Source: Streptomyces zhihengii
GTDB taxonomy: Bacteria; Actinomycetota; Actinomycetes; Streptomycetales; Streptomycetaceae
Assembly (NCBI RefSeq): GCF_016919245.1
Contig: NZ_JAFEJA010000001.1
Span: 3,320,001 to 3,384,000, forward strand
Direction: 5' to 3'
DNA length: 64,000 nucleotides
Shown here: piece after piece, positions 23,856 to 33,238 of the stretch
How the letters are laid out: every line of letters starts with the position of its first letter
Position numbering within the stretch: position 1 is the stretch's first letter
Notes under the pieces: model-generated
Seen by the model: the letters and a program-made list of their open reading frames with translations, nothing else
Told to the model about the DNA's origin: nothing
Databases searched by the model: none
Program-made: the position numbers and the translations under genes

Positions 23856-24302
23856 ATGGACCTCACTGTCGTCGCGTACGTCATCTACCTGCTGATCAGC
23901 GTCGCCCTCACGGTCTGGGTGGCACGCACCCTCAGCCGGAACGGGAAGATCTTCCTCGCGGACGTCCTCAAGGGGAACGAGACCCTCGCCGACGCCGTCA
24001 ACCATCTGCTCGTCGTCGGCTTCTACCTGGTCAACCTGGGCTTCGTCACCCTCTACCTCAAGGCGGCCGAGGCCGTGTCCGACGCCCGGGGGCTGTTCGA
24101 GGCCCTGTCGGTGAAGATCGGCGTGGTGCTGCTCGTCCTCGGCGTCATGCACCTCGGCAACGTCTGGGTGCTCAACCGGATCCGCCGCCGGGGCGTCATG
24201 GAGCGCGAACTCACCCCGCCCGTCGGCCCCCAGGGCTGGACCAGGCAGCAGTCGGCCACCGGCCCCTGGACGCCGCCCGCCACCGGCCCGGCCGGGGCGT
24301 GA
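23856..24302 (+). CDS. Membrane protein, first gene of a TetR-controlled operon
   Basis: 148 residues from ATG 23856 with GGGAGGG upstream. It has three membrane helices (YVIYLLISVALTVWVARTL, HLLVVGFYLVNLGFVTLYL, IGVVLLVLGVMHLGNVWVL) and a Pro/Gln-rich cytosolic tail. No enzymatic motif. It is four bases ahead of the DCC-family gene, and both precede the TetR gene. The group looks like a small envelope or redox-stress operon. Family not recognised. Confidence 0.85.
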   Translation: MDLTVVAYVIYLLISVALTVWVARTLSRNGKIFLADVLKGNETLADAVNHLLVVGFYLVNLGFVTLYLKAAEAVSDARGLFEALSVKIGVVLLVLGVMHLGNVWVLNRIRRRGVMERELTPPVGPQGWTRQQSATGPWTPPATGPAGA

Positions 24303-24306
24303 CACC

Positions 24307-24711
24307 GTGACCACCGCCGTCCGGGGCCTGACGGTCCTCTACGACGCCGAGTGTCCCCTCTGCGTCCACCTGCGCGCCTGGCTGATGCGCCGGCCGCAGC
24401 TCGTGCCCCTGCACACGGTCCCGGCCGGCTCCGCCGAGGCCCGCCACCGCTACCCGGAGCTCGACCACGGGCGCACCCTGCGGGAGATCACCGTGATCGG
24501 CGACGCGGGCCAGGTCTACACCGGGCAGGCCGCCTGGGTCGTGTGCCTGTGGGCGCTCACCGAGTACCGGGCGAAGGCCCACTGGCTGGCCACCCCGGCC
24601 GGGGCGCCCTTCGTCCGGGCCACCATGCTCGCGGCGGCCAAGTACCGCGAGCGCCTCGGCCCCGGGCGGGGCGCCACGCCCTGCGACGTGCGGTGCGCGG
24701 CACCCCGTTAG
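24307..24711 (+). CDS. DCC/DUF393 thiol-disulfide oxidoreductase-like protein
   Basis: 134 residues. The DUF393 hallmark LYDAECPLC near residue 10-18 gives a thioredoxin-like CxxC (Cys-Pro-Leu-Cys). Later segments match the family too (VPLHTVPAGSAEARHRYPEL, then a strand ending in GQVYTGQAAWVVCLWAL). Such proteins are proposed disulfide reductases. GTG start at 24307. The stop TAG doubles as the first bases of the TAGGCT -10 box for the TetR gene. Confidence 0.9.
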   Translation: MTTAVRGLTVLYDAECPLCVHLRAWLMRRPQLVPLHTVPAGSAEARHRYPELDHGRTLREITVIGDAGQVYTGQAAWVVCLWALTEYRAKAHWLATPAGAPFVRATMLAAAKYRERLGPGRGATPCDVRCAAPR

Positions 24712-24722
24712 GCTCGTCCACC

Positions 24723-25562
24723 GTGACAGATGCGAAGGCCCCCACCCCGTCAACGGCACCCCCGGCACCCCCGGCAGCCCGGACAGCTCAGGCAGCTCAG
24801 GCAGCTCGGACGCCCGAGGCCGGGAAGGCGCAGAAGGCATCGCAGGCGCCGAAGAGCGAGCAGACCCGCACGCTGATCCTGGAGACCGCCCTGCGGCTCT
24901 TCCAGGAACGGGGCTACGACAAGACGACGATGCGGGCCATCGCCAAGGAGGCCGGGGTCTCCGTCGGGAACGCGTACTACTACTTCGCCTCCAAGGAGCA
25001 CCTCGTCCAGGGCTTCTACGACCGGATCGCCGCGGAGCACCGTGCGGCGGTCCGGCCCGTGCTGGACGCCGAGACCGACTTCGAGGCCCGGCTGGCGGGG
25101 GTGCTCACCGCGTGGCTGGACATCGCCGCGCCGTACCACGAGTTCGCCGCGCAGTTCTTCAAGAACGCCGCCGACCCGGAGTCGCCGCTCAGCCCCTTCT
25201 CCCCCGAGTCCGAGCACGCCCGGGAGGCCGCCATCGACGTGCACCGGGAAGTGCTCGCCGGGTCGAAGGCGAAGGTCGCCGAGGAACTGCGCGACATACT
25301 CCCGGAGTTGATGTGGCTCTCCCAGATGGGCCTCGTCCTGTACTGGGTGTTCGACCGCTCCGAGGGCAGCGAGCGCAGCCGGCGGCTGGCCGTCCGCGGC
25401 GCCCGGCTGACCAGCCGGGGCGTCGCGCTCGCCCGCTTCCGGGTGCTGCGCCCGCTCGTGCGCGAGGTGCACGAGCTGTTCACCGACTTCCTGCCGGGGA
25501 TGGCGCAGACCGTGGCCGCCCGCAGGACCGCGGGCGGCGGGACCGGTCCCGCTCAGGCCTGA
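24723..25562 (+). CDS. TetR/AcrR regulator with Ala/Pro-rich leader
   Basis: 279 residues from GTG 24723. TAGGCT at 24709-24714 ends eight bases before the start, so a leaderless transcript is likely besides operon read-through. Residues 1-45 are Ala/Pro/Gln-rich and encoded by near-repeats of GGCAGCTCA. Then comes the TetR helix-turn-helix (LILETALRLFQERGYDKTTM, then GVSVGNAYYYFASKEHLVQGF). The C-terminal ligand domain is helical. The last ten bases overlap the convergent phosphoesterase gene. It most likely binds the twin TTGAACATGTTCAA sites ahead of its own operon. Confidence 0.92.
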   Translation: MTDAKAPTPSTAPPAPPAARTAQAAQAARTPEAGKAQKASQAPKSEQTRTLILETALRLFQERGYDKTTMRAIAKEAGVSVGNAYYYFASKEHLVQGFYDRIAAEHRAAVRPVLDAETDFEARLAGVLTAWLDIAAPYHEFAAQFFKNAADPESPLSPFSPESEHAREAAIDVHREVLAGSKAKVAEELRDILPELMWLSQMGLVLYWVFDRSEGSERSRRLAVRGARLTSRGVALARFRVLRPLVREVHELFTDFLPGMAQTVAARRTAGGGTGPAQA

Positions 25563-27145
25563 CGCGAGGCGAGCTGCACCACGGTGATGTCCGACTCCGC
25601 GCCAACCCGCACCGGCGGGCCCCAGGCGCCCGCGCCCCGGGACACGTAGAGCTGGGTGTCCCCGTAGCGCTCCAGTCCCGCGACGGTGGGGTTGGCCAGG
25701 CCGGCCAGCATGTTGCCCGGCCAGAGCTGTCCGCCGTGGGTGTGCCCGGAGAGCTGGAGGTCCACCCCGTGGTCCACGGCGTCGTGGATCACGACCGGCT
25801 GGTGGGCCAGGAGCACCGCCGCACGGGACCGGTCGCGGTCGCCGAGCGCCCGGCCGAAGTCCGGGCCCTGGCCCGTGTCCTCGCCCGCGACGTCGTCCAC
25901 TCCGGCCAGGTCGAAGCCGCCCGCGATCTCGACGCGCTCGTTGCGCAGCGGACGCAGGCCCAGCTCGCGCACATGGTCGACCCACTCGTCGACGCCGGAG
26001 AAGTACTCGTGGTTGCCGGTCACGAAGAACGACCCGTCCCGGGCCCGCAGCTGAGCCAGCGGTTCGGCGGCGTGCCCGAGGTCGGCGACGCTGCCGTCCA
26101 CCAGGTCGCCGACGACGGCCACCAGGTCGGGCTGCGCGGCGTTGATCGAGTCCACGATCCGCTGGGTGTGGGCGCGCCCCAGGATCGGGCCGAGGTGCAC
26201 ATCGCTGACGACGGCGATCCGGTAGCCGTGCGCGGCCCGGGGCAGCTTGGCCAGCGGCACGGTGACCCGCTTGACGCGGGGCCCGCGCAGCACGCCGTAC
26301 GTCCCGTACCCGACCGTCCCCACCGCGGCGGCCGCCGCGGCCCCCCCGACCACCCGCGCGACGAACAACCGCCGCGAGACCGTGGCGGGGGCGGTGACGC
26401 CCTCGGGGGCGTCGCCGCCTGCGGGGGCGCCGGCCTCGGGGGCGGTGTCGGTCGCCGCGGGTGCCGCACCGCTGGGGGCGTCGGCCGCGGACGCGGTGGC
26501 GGTCGCAGCCGTGCCGGCGGCGGCCGCGGGCGACGCGGCGTCCGCGGGCGACGCGGCGTCCGCGGTCGCCGTCGCGGTCGTTCCGGCGGAGCCGGTGTCG
26601 CCCGCCGGGGCCGCACCGCTCGGGGCGGCGGCCGCCTGGGCGGAGGTGCCCGCCGCAGCGGCGGAAGCCGCCCCGGAACCCGGGGCGCTCGGCGTGGCGG
26701 TGGTCGCCGCGCCGGCGGCGGCAGCGCCAGCCGCGGGCGACGCCCCGTCAGGCGACGTGCCGGACGGCGTCGACGCGCCCGGGGCGGCGCCCTGCGCCGC
26801 CTCCCCCGCGCTCCGCGCGGCGGCGCGGCGGGTGAGGGCGCGGGTCAGGAGCGGGCGGACCGCCTCGCCGACGACGAGGGCCAGGACGATGTACAGCAGG
26901 AGCGCCAGCCACAGGTACCCCGGCCAGGCCAGCACCTGCTCGACCCAGAACGGCGCCCCCGTCCGCGCCGACAGCAGCGCGCCGAACGAGAGCGCGGGGA
27001 GGACCCAGATCGCCACCGTGCCGATCCGGCGGGCCGCCCCTCCGGGTGCCGTCGTGTCGCGGACGAGGCGCCGCCACACGTACCAGTGCACCCCGGCGAG
27101 CAGGGCGAGGACCAGAATGATCACGAGTGCGGCGACAGCCACCAT
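25553..27145 (-). CDS. Metallophosphoesterase with membrane domain and long Ala-rich linker
   Basis: 530 residues. Three N-terminal helices are followed by roughly 140 residues of Ala/Thr/Pro/Gly low complexity, then a twin-Arg-like helix (SRRLFVARVVGGAAAAAAVG). The calcineurin-type domain follows: VVSDVHLGPI, VGDLVDG, TGNHEYFSG, AHQP and SGHTHGGQ supply the di-metal ligands. The family (YkuE/YaeI-like) hydrolyses phosphoesters at the outer face, for example UDP-sugar or lipid headgroups. The linker is unusual and looks expanded by repeats. Last ten bases overlap the TetR gene. Confidence 0.92.
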   Translation of the reverse strand: MVAVAALVIILVLALLAGVHWYVWRRLVRDTTAPGGAARRIGTVAIWVLPALSFGALLSARTGAPFWVEQVLAWPGYLWLALLLYIVLALVVGEAVRPLLTRALTRRAAARSAGEAAQGAAPGASTPSGTSPDGASPAAGAAAAGAATTATPSAPGSGAASAAAAGTSAQAAAAPSGAAPAGDTGSAGTTATATADAASPADAASPAAAAGTAATATASAADAPSGAAPAATDTAPEAGAPAGGDAPEGVTAPATVSRRLFVARVVGGAAAAAAVGTVGYGTYGVLRGPRVKRVTVPLAKLPRAAHGYRIAVVSDVHLGPILGRAHTQRIVDSINAAQPDLVAVVGDLVDGSVADLGHAAEPLAQLRARDGSFFVTGNHEYFSGVDEWVDHVRELGLRPLRNERVEIAGGFDLAGVDDVAGEDTGQGPDFGRALGDRDRSRAAVLLAHQPVVIHDAVDHGVDLQLSGHTHGGQLWPGNMLAGLANPTVAGLERYGDTQLYVSRGAGAWGPPVRVGAESDITVVQLASRQA

Positions 27146-27165
27146 GGACGGTTTCCCCTACCCCT

Positions 27166-27411
27166 TCAGGTGCGCTCTTCGCGCAAGGCGCGCACACCGC
27201 GCAACCCGATGACCCCGACGACCGTCCCCAGAACAAAGGACGTGATGGCGAGCAGCAGATGGACCCAGAAGTACCCGGTCGGGTCGCCCGCGTCGTCGAA
27301 CGCGAGCCCGCTGCCGTCCTGCCACAGGTTTTTGACGAAAGTGACCCAGATGAACCAGCTCCACACCCCGAACGCGAGCAGGAACCAGGACACGGGGCGG
27401 CTGAGCTTCAT
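27166..27411 (-). CDS. SCO4848-family small membrane protein
   Basis: 81 residues, two membrane helices. The sequence MKLSRPVSWFLLAFGVWSWF and the loop DGSGLAFDDAGDPTGYF match the actinomycete SCO4848 family, of unknown function. It lies 20 bases upstream of the phosphoesterase start and in the same direction, so they may be one unit. It is divergent from the carboxypeptidase gene. Confidence 0.9.
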   Translation of the reverse strand: MKLSRPVSWFLLAFGVWSWFIWVTFVKNLWQDGSGLAFDDAGDPTGYFWVHLLLAITSFVLGTVVGVIGLRGVRALREERT

Positions 27412-27532
27412 GAGCCAAGTATCGCGGGTGTCACCCGACCGGGTACTCCGGGGTGGGCTGTCCCGGCGTCGTGCCCGGCGGGTCAGCGGGCCGATCTCCA
27501 TATTTTCCCCGGCGCACTGTACGTTCTCGTCC

Positions 27533-28792
27533 GTGTCTGCTCTGTCTGCTGCCCTCAGGTCCGCCGCGCGAAGGGCCGCGCCGGCGGTTCTCGCCGCCGC
27601 GATGCTGCCCGCGATGACCGCCGCACCCGCGTTCGCGGCCGTGCACGACGACAAGCCCGGCAAACAGCCGCAGCCCCCGGCGCAGATGTCCGGCGTCGGC
27701 GGGGTGCAACTCGGCAAGCCCGGCACCCAGGTGAGCCTCGGCGCGGGTGCGCCGGTCCTCCCGAAGGACGTCAGCGGGCGGTCGTGGATCGTCGCGGACG
27801 CCGAGAGCGGTGAGGTGCTCGCCTCGCACAACGCCCACTGGAAGCTGCCCCCGGCGTCGACGCTGAAGATGCTGTTCGCCGACACCCTGCTGCCCAAGCT
27901 CCCGAAGGACGCCGTGCACAAGGTGACCGACGCGGAGCTCGCGGGCGTCGGTGAGGGCAGCAGCCTGGTCGGGGTCAAGGAGGACCACACCTACAGCGTC
28001 CACGACCTGTGGCTGGGTGTGTTCCTGCGCTCGGGCAACGACGCCGTCCACGTGCTGTCGGCGATGAACGACGGCGTGGAGAAGACCGTCCAGGACATGC
28101 AGGCGCACGCCGAGGAGCTCCAGGCGCTCGACACCACCGTCGTCTCGCCCGACGGCTACGACGAGCCGGGGCAGGTGTCCTCCGCGTACGACCTGACGCT
28201 GATCGCCCGCAGCGGCCTTCAGAAGAAGGACTTCCGGGAGTACGCGTCCACCGTGACCGCGCAGTTCCCGGGCGAGCAGAAGAAGGGCAAGCCGCGCGAG
28301 ACGTTCGCGATCCAGAACACCAACCGGCTGCTGACCGGGGCGGACGGCGTCTCCCCGTACCAGGGCATCGCCGGCATCAAGAACGGCAACACCACCCACG
28401 CTGGCTCGACCTTCACCGGTGTCGCCGAGCGGAACGGCCGGGTGCTGCTGGTGACGGTGATGAACCCGTCGTCCGAGGAGGGCCAGGCCGTCTACAAGGA
28501 GGCGGCGCGGCTGCTCGACTGGGGGTTCGCCGCCGCGGGCAAGGTGACCCCGGTGGGTGAGCTGGTGGCCCCGAAGTCGGCGGAGCTGCCGTCGTCGGGC
28601 GGCTCGGAGCCGGTGCGGGAGGGCAAGGGCGCCCCCGCCGAGCCGGTGGCCGCCGCGCAGACCGGCTCGGGCGGCATGGGCATCGCGCTCGCCGTCATGG
28701 GCGGCGTGCTGGTGGTGCTGGCCGCGGGCGGCTTCCTCGTCAGGCGCCGCTGGCCGCTGCCGGACCGGATGCGCCGTTCCCCGCGTCCGTGA
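27533..28792 (+). CDS. D-alanyl-D-alanine carboxypeptidase (S11, PBP5-like)
   Basis: 419 residues from GTG 27533; TACGTT at 27520-27525 is placed for a leaderless start. A signal peptide (to AFAAVH) is followed by the serine-peptidase motifs SxxK at Ser109-Lys112 (PPASTLKML), SGN at 167-169 (RSGNDAV) and KNG at 283-285 (GIKNGNTTHAG). KNG replaces the commoner KTG. A C-terminal membrane helix (MGIALAVMGGVLVVLAAGGF) anchors it. It trims the terminal D-Ala of peptidoglycan stem peptides. The 3' end overlaps the convergent BrkB gene by 53 bases. Confidence 0.93.
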   Translation: MSALSAALRSAARRAAPAVLAAAMLPAMTAAPAFAAVHDDKPGKQPQPPAQMSGVGGVQLGKPGTQVSLGAGAPVLPKDVSGRSWIVADAESGEVLASHNAHWKLPPASTLKMLFADTLLPKLPKDAVHKVTDAELAGVGEGSSLVGVKEDHTYSVHDLWLGVFLRSGNDAVHVLSAMNDGVEKTVQDMQAHAEELQALDTTVVSPDGYDEPGQVSSAYDLTLIARSGLQKKDFREYASTVTAQFPGEQKKGKPRETFAIQNTNRLLTGADGVSPYQGIAGIKNGNTTHAGSTFTGVAERNGRVLLVTVMNPSSEEGQAVYKEAARLLDWGFAAAGKVTPVGELVAPKSAELPSSGGSEPVREGKGAPAEPVAAAQTGSGGMGIALAVMGGVLVVLAAGGFLVRRRWPLPDRMRRSPRP

Positions 28793-29690
28793 CGGACGGG
28801 CCCTGCCCGTCCGCCGTGTCCGCCCCGGCGGGCTTCTCGTCGCTGCCCGGCGTCGCCGTCCAGGCGGCGCAGTACAGCAGCAGCTTGGCCGTGAAGTTGA
28901 TCCACAGCAGCAGCGCGATCGGCACGCCGAAGGCCCCGTACATGCTGCGTGAGGCGACCCCGCTGAGGTAGCCGCTGAGCAGCAGCTTCAGCAGTTCGAA
29001 GCCGACCGAGCCGATGAGCGCGGCCACCAGCAGCCGGCGGCGGGGCGGATGGGCGCCGGGCAGCAGGGTCAGCAGGTAGAGCAGGATCAGGAAGTTCGCC
29101 AGCACGGCGAGGACGAGGGCGGCGATCCGCAGCAGGACGCCGCCGACGCCCCCCTCCTCCAGGCCCAGCCGCTTCATCGTCCAGCCGACGGCGGTGGAGC
29201 CCAGCGCGGAGACCGCGAAGGTCAGCAGCCCGGTGCAGCCGAGCCCGGCGAGCACCCCGACGTCCTTGGCCTTGCGCAGGACGGGATTGCCCTCGTCCTC
29301 GTCGTCGGTGCCCCAGACCGCCCGCAGGCAGTCCCGCATCGAGCCGACCCAGCTCGCGCCGGTGAGCAGCAGCAGCACGCCGGAGACGACACCGACCGTG
29401 CCCGCGTTGGCGACCAGCGAGTTGATGTCGAGCTGGTCGGAGATGCCGGGGATCTGCTCGGCGATCTTGTCGTTGAGCTCGTCCACCGCGTTCTTGTCGA
29501 GGGCCGCCGCGATGATCGCGGCGGCGAAGGTGATCAGCGGGAAGAGCGCCAGGAAGCTCAGGAACGTGATGGCGGCCGCGAGCCGCGTCCAGTGCGCCCG
29601 TTCCAGCGTCTCGTAGCTGCGCCAGGCGTGGGTGCGCATCAGCCGTTCGACGAGGGGGCCCACGACGGGGAGCTTGATCAGCCAGTCCAT
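28740..29690 (-). CDS. YihY/BrkB-family membrane protein
   Basis: 316 residues with six helices. The family block SFLALFPLITFAAAII near residue 43-60 and the C-terminal GAFGVPIALLLWINFTAKLLLYCAAW are characteristic of YihY (once misnamed RNase BN). The acidic Gly/Ala tail is cytosolic. Transport or envelope role unknown. Its end overlaps the carboxypeptidase gene by 53 bases on the opposite strand. Confidence 0.92.
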   Translation of the reverse strand: MDWLIKLPVVGPLVERLMRTHAWRSYETLERAHWTRLAAAITFLSFLALFPLITFAAAIIAAALDKNAVDELNDKIAEQIPGISDQLDINSLVANAGTVGVVSGVLLLLTGASWVGSMRDCLRAVWGTDDEDEGNPVLRKAKDVGVLAGLGCTGLLTFAVSALGSTAVGWTMKRLGLEEGGVGGVLLRIAALVLAVLANFLILLYLLTLLPGAHPPRRRLLVAALIGSVGFELLKLLLSGYLSGVASRSMYGAFGVPIALLLWINFTAKLLLYCAAWTATPGSDEKPAGADTADGQGPSVTDAGNGASGPAAASGA

Positions 29691-29784
29691 GGGCTACGCC
29701 TACCCGGTCACCGCCCGTGCAGCCCCCGCGACCCGCCGGGACGGCCGCGACCGAACGCAGGTGCCGGGCGCCGCTGGCGGCAGG

Positions 29785-30366
29785 TCAGAGGGTGGTGGCG
29801 TGCTCGTCGACCGGGGAGCCCTGCGCGGGGACGCCCGCGACGCCGCCGCCGAAGGCGTAGGTGTTCAGCTTCCGCCACACCGCGTCCGTGCCCTGCTCGT
29901 AGAGCGCGAAGGAGGCGCACGTCCAGGCGGCGGTGTACTCGGACAGCTCCGTGTACGCCCGGTCCATGGCCTCCTCGGCGATGCCGTGGGCCACGGTGAC
30001 GTGCGGGTGGTAGGGGAACTGGAGCTCGCGTGCCAGCGGCCCGGCGGTGTCGCGCACCCGCTCCTGGAGCCAGGAGCAGGCGGAGCCGCCCTCGACGACC
30101 TGGACGAAGACCACGGGCGACAGCGGACGGAAGGTGCCGGTGCCCGACAGCCGCATCGCGAACGGCCGGCCCGCGGTGGCGACGGCGGCCAGGTGGGCCC
30201 GCACGGCGGGCAGCGCGCCGGAGTCGACCTCGGTGGGCGGCAGCAGCGTGACGTGGGTCGGGATGCCGTACGCGGCCAGGTCCCCGAAGCCCGCGCGGCG
30301 TTCCTGGAGCAGGCTGCCGTGTGGCTCCGGGACCGCGATCGAAACGCCGAGCGTTACGGTCCCCAC
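29785..30366 (-). CDS. 2'-5' RNA ligase/2H phosphoesterase family protein
   Basis: 193 residues from GTG 30366, with GAGGAG ahead. Two HxTx motifs, HVTLLPP and HVTVAHG, place it in the 2H superfamily with LigT/ThpR and cyclic phosphodiesterases. The C-terminus ends WRKLNTYAFGGG. Likely a soluble RNA or nucleotide cyclic-phosphate hydrolase. It follows trpS in the same direction, across a terminator. The exact substrate is unknown. Confidence 0.92.
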   Translation of the reverse strand: MGTVTLGVSIAVPEPHGSLLQERRAGFGDLAAYGIPTHVTLLPPTEVDSGALPAVRAHLAAVATAGRPFAMRLSGTGTFRPLSPVVFVQVVEGGSACSWLQERVRDTAGPLARELQFPYHPHVTVAHGIAEEAMDRAYTELSEYTAAWTCASFALYEQGTDAVWRKLNTYAFGGGVAGVPAQGSPVDEHATTL

Positions 30367-30419
30367 GTCGTTCTCCTCGGGTCTGTGCACCGGGTGTCCG
30401 GTACGAGGTCGGTTGTGGT

Positions 30420-30448
30420 GGTGCAGCCGCCAGTGTGGCGGCTGCACC
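30420..30448 (-). terminator. Terminator of trpS
   Basis: Perfect 12-base stem (30420-30431 with 30437-30448) and five-base loop AGTGT, about 125 bases after the trpS stop. Confidence 0.75.
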
Positions 30449-30573
30449 CACTTCGTGGCCAGAGTCCTTGGACACAGGTCCTTCGGCTCGGGCGGGGCCG
30501 TGACGGCTCCGTGACGGCGCGGTGACGGCCCGCTGCGGGCCCCGTGCGGGCGCCCGGCCCGCACGGTGGCTTT

Positions 30574-31716
<1,143 letters not shown>

Positions 31717-32985
31717 TCAGACCGCCAGGCCCGGCGCGGGGTGGGCGGCCATCAGGGCGGCGACCTCGGCGCGGACGGCGGCGAGGGTCTCCTCGTCGCC
31801 CGCGGACGCCGCGGTGACGGCCCGGTCGATCCACTCCGCGACGGCGGGCATGTGCTCGGCGGTCAGCCCGCGCGAGGTGAGCGAGGGCGTGCCGATACGG
31901 ATGCCGGACGGGTCGAACGGCTTGCGGGGGTCGTAGGGGACGGTGTTGTAGTTGACGACGATGCCGGCCCGGTCGAGGGCCTTCGCCGCGATCTTGCCGG
32001 GCACGTCCTTCGAGGTCAGGTCGATGAGGATCAGGTGGTTGTCGGTGCCGCCGGAGACCAGGTCGAAGCCGCGCTCCAGCAGCGCGTCGGCGAGCGCCCG
32101 GGCGTTGGCCACCACCGCGTGGGCGTAGTCGCGGAAGGAGGGCAGCGCGGCCTCCTTGAGGGCGACGGCGATCGCGGCGGTGGTCTGGTTGTGCGGGCCG
32201 CCCTGGAGGCCGGGGAAGACGGCCTTGTCGATCGCCCTGGCGTGCTCCTCACGGGCCATCAGCATCGCGCCGCGCGGGCCGCGCAGGGTCTTGTGGGTGG
32301 TGGTGGAGACCACGTCCACGTGCGGCACCGGCGACGGGTGGGCGCCGCCGGCGACGAGGCCGGCGATGTGCGCGATGTCGGCGACCAGCACCGCGCCCGC
32401 CTCCCGGGCGATCTCCCCGAAGGCGGCGAAGTCGATGGTGCGCGGCAGGGCGGTGCCGCCGCAGAAGATGACCTTGGGCCGCTCCTTGAGGGCCAGGTCG
32501 CGCACCTCGTCGAAGTCGATCAGGCCGGTGTCGCGGCGCACCCCGTACTGCACGCCGCGGAACCAGGAGCCGGTCGCCGAGACGCCCCAGCCGTGGGTGA
32601 GGTGGCCGCCCATCGGCAGGGCCATGCCCATCACCGTGTCGCCCGGCTCGGCGAAGGCCAGGTAGACGGCGAGGTTGGCCGGGGAGCCGGAATACGGCTG
32701 GACATTGGCGTGGCCGGTGCCGAAGAGGGCCCGGGCGCGGGCCACGGCCAGGGACTCGACCGGGTCGATGTTCTGCTGGCCCTCGTAGTAGCGGCGGCCC
32801 GGGTAGCCCTCGCTGTACTTGTTCTGGAGGACGGTGCCGGACGCCTCCAGCACGGCGGAGGAGACGTAGTTCTCGCTCGGGATGAGCCGCAGGGTCTCGG
32901 CCTGGAGCAGCTCCTCGGCGCCGACGAGGGCGGCGAGTTCGGGGTCGGCGGCGGCGAGGGCGGGATGCGGGAGCGGAAGGGCCAT
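31717..32985 (-). CDS. glyA: Serine hydroxymethyltransferase
   Basis: 422 residues. PLP lysine Lys232 sits in STTTHKTLRGPRG. The N-terminal LIPSENYVS and the tetrahydrofolate-side segment KYSEGYPGRRYYEG are canonical. It interconverts serine and glycine while loading one-carbon units on tetrahydrofolate, feeding FolD encoded at 61172. The ATG has only a weak ribosome-binding site. The roughly 250-base gap to rocD holds the divergent promoters; I looked for a glycine riboswitch there and saw none. Confidence 0.97.
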   Translation of the reverse strand: MALPLPHPALAAADPELAALVGAEELLQAETLRLIPSENYVSSAVLEASGTVLQNKYSEGYPGRRYYEGQQNIDPVESLAVARARALFGTGHANVQPYSGSPANLAVYLAFAEPGDTVMGMALPMGGHLTHGWGVSATGSWFRGVQYGVRRDTGLIDFDEVRDLALKERPKVIFCGGTALPRTIDFAAFGEIAREAGAVLVADIAHIAGLVAGGAHPSPVPHVDVVSTTTHKTLRGPRGAMLMAREEHARAIDKAVFPGLQGGPHNQTTAAIAVALKEAALPSFRDYAHAVVANARALADALLERGFDLVSGGTDNHLILIDLTSKDVPGKIAAKALDRAGIVVNYNTVPYDPRKPFDPSGIRIGTPSLTSRGLTAEHMPAVAEWIDRAVTAASAGDEETLAAVRAEVAALMAAHPAPGLAV

Positions 32986-33238
32986 GGGTGTCCTCCGGGA
33001 CGGTCCGTGACGATCGGTCGTTGTCCCGGGGTGCCCAGGCGGACGGCACCACGTGCGAAGCCCCGCACGGCTCCCCCGGGGTCGATTCCCCGCGCGCCAG
33101 TCGCCGTACGTCGCGCCACCCTAGCGGGCCCGGCGTGTGGGGGACGGCGGCGTCCGCATGGCGAGCGACCATGGAGAAGGGGGCCGGCCGAGAGGGTGGG
33201 GGCCACCGGGGGGCCGCCGCACGACGATCGGAGCACCC

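Noticed and set aside
32986..33238. Glycine or tetrahydrofolate riboswitch ahead of glyA
   Set aside because: Looked for the conserved riboswitch core on the minus strand; only GC-rich hairpins were seen.
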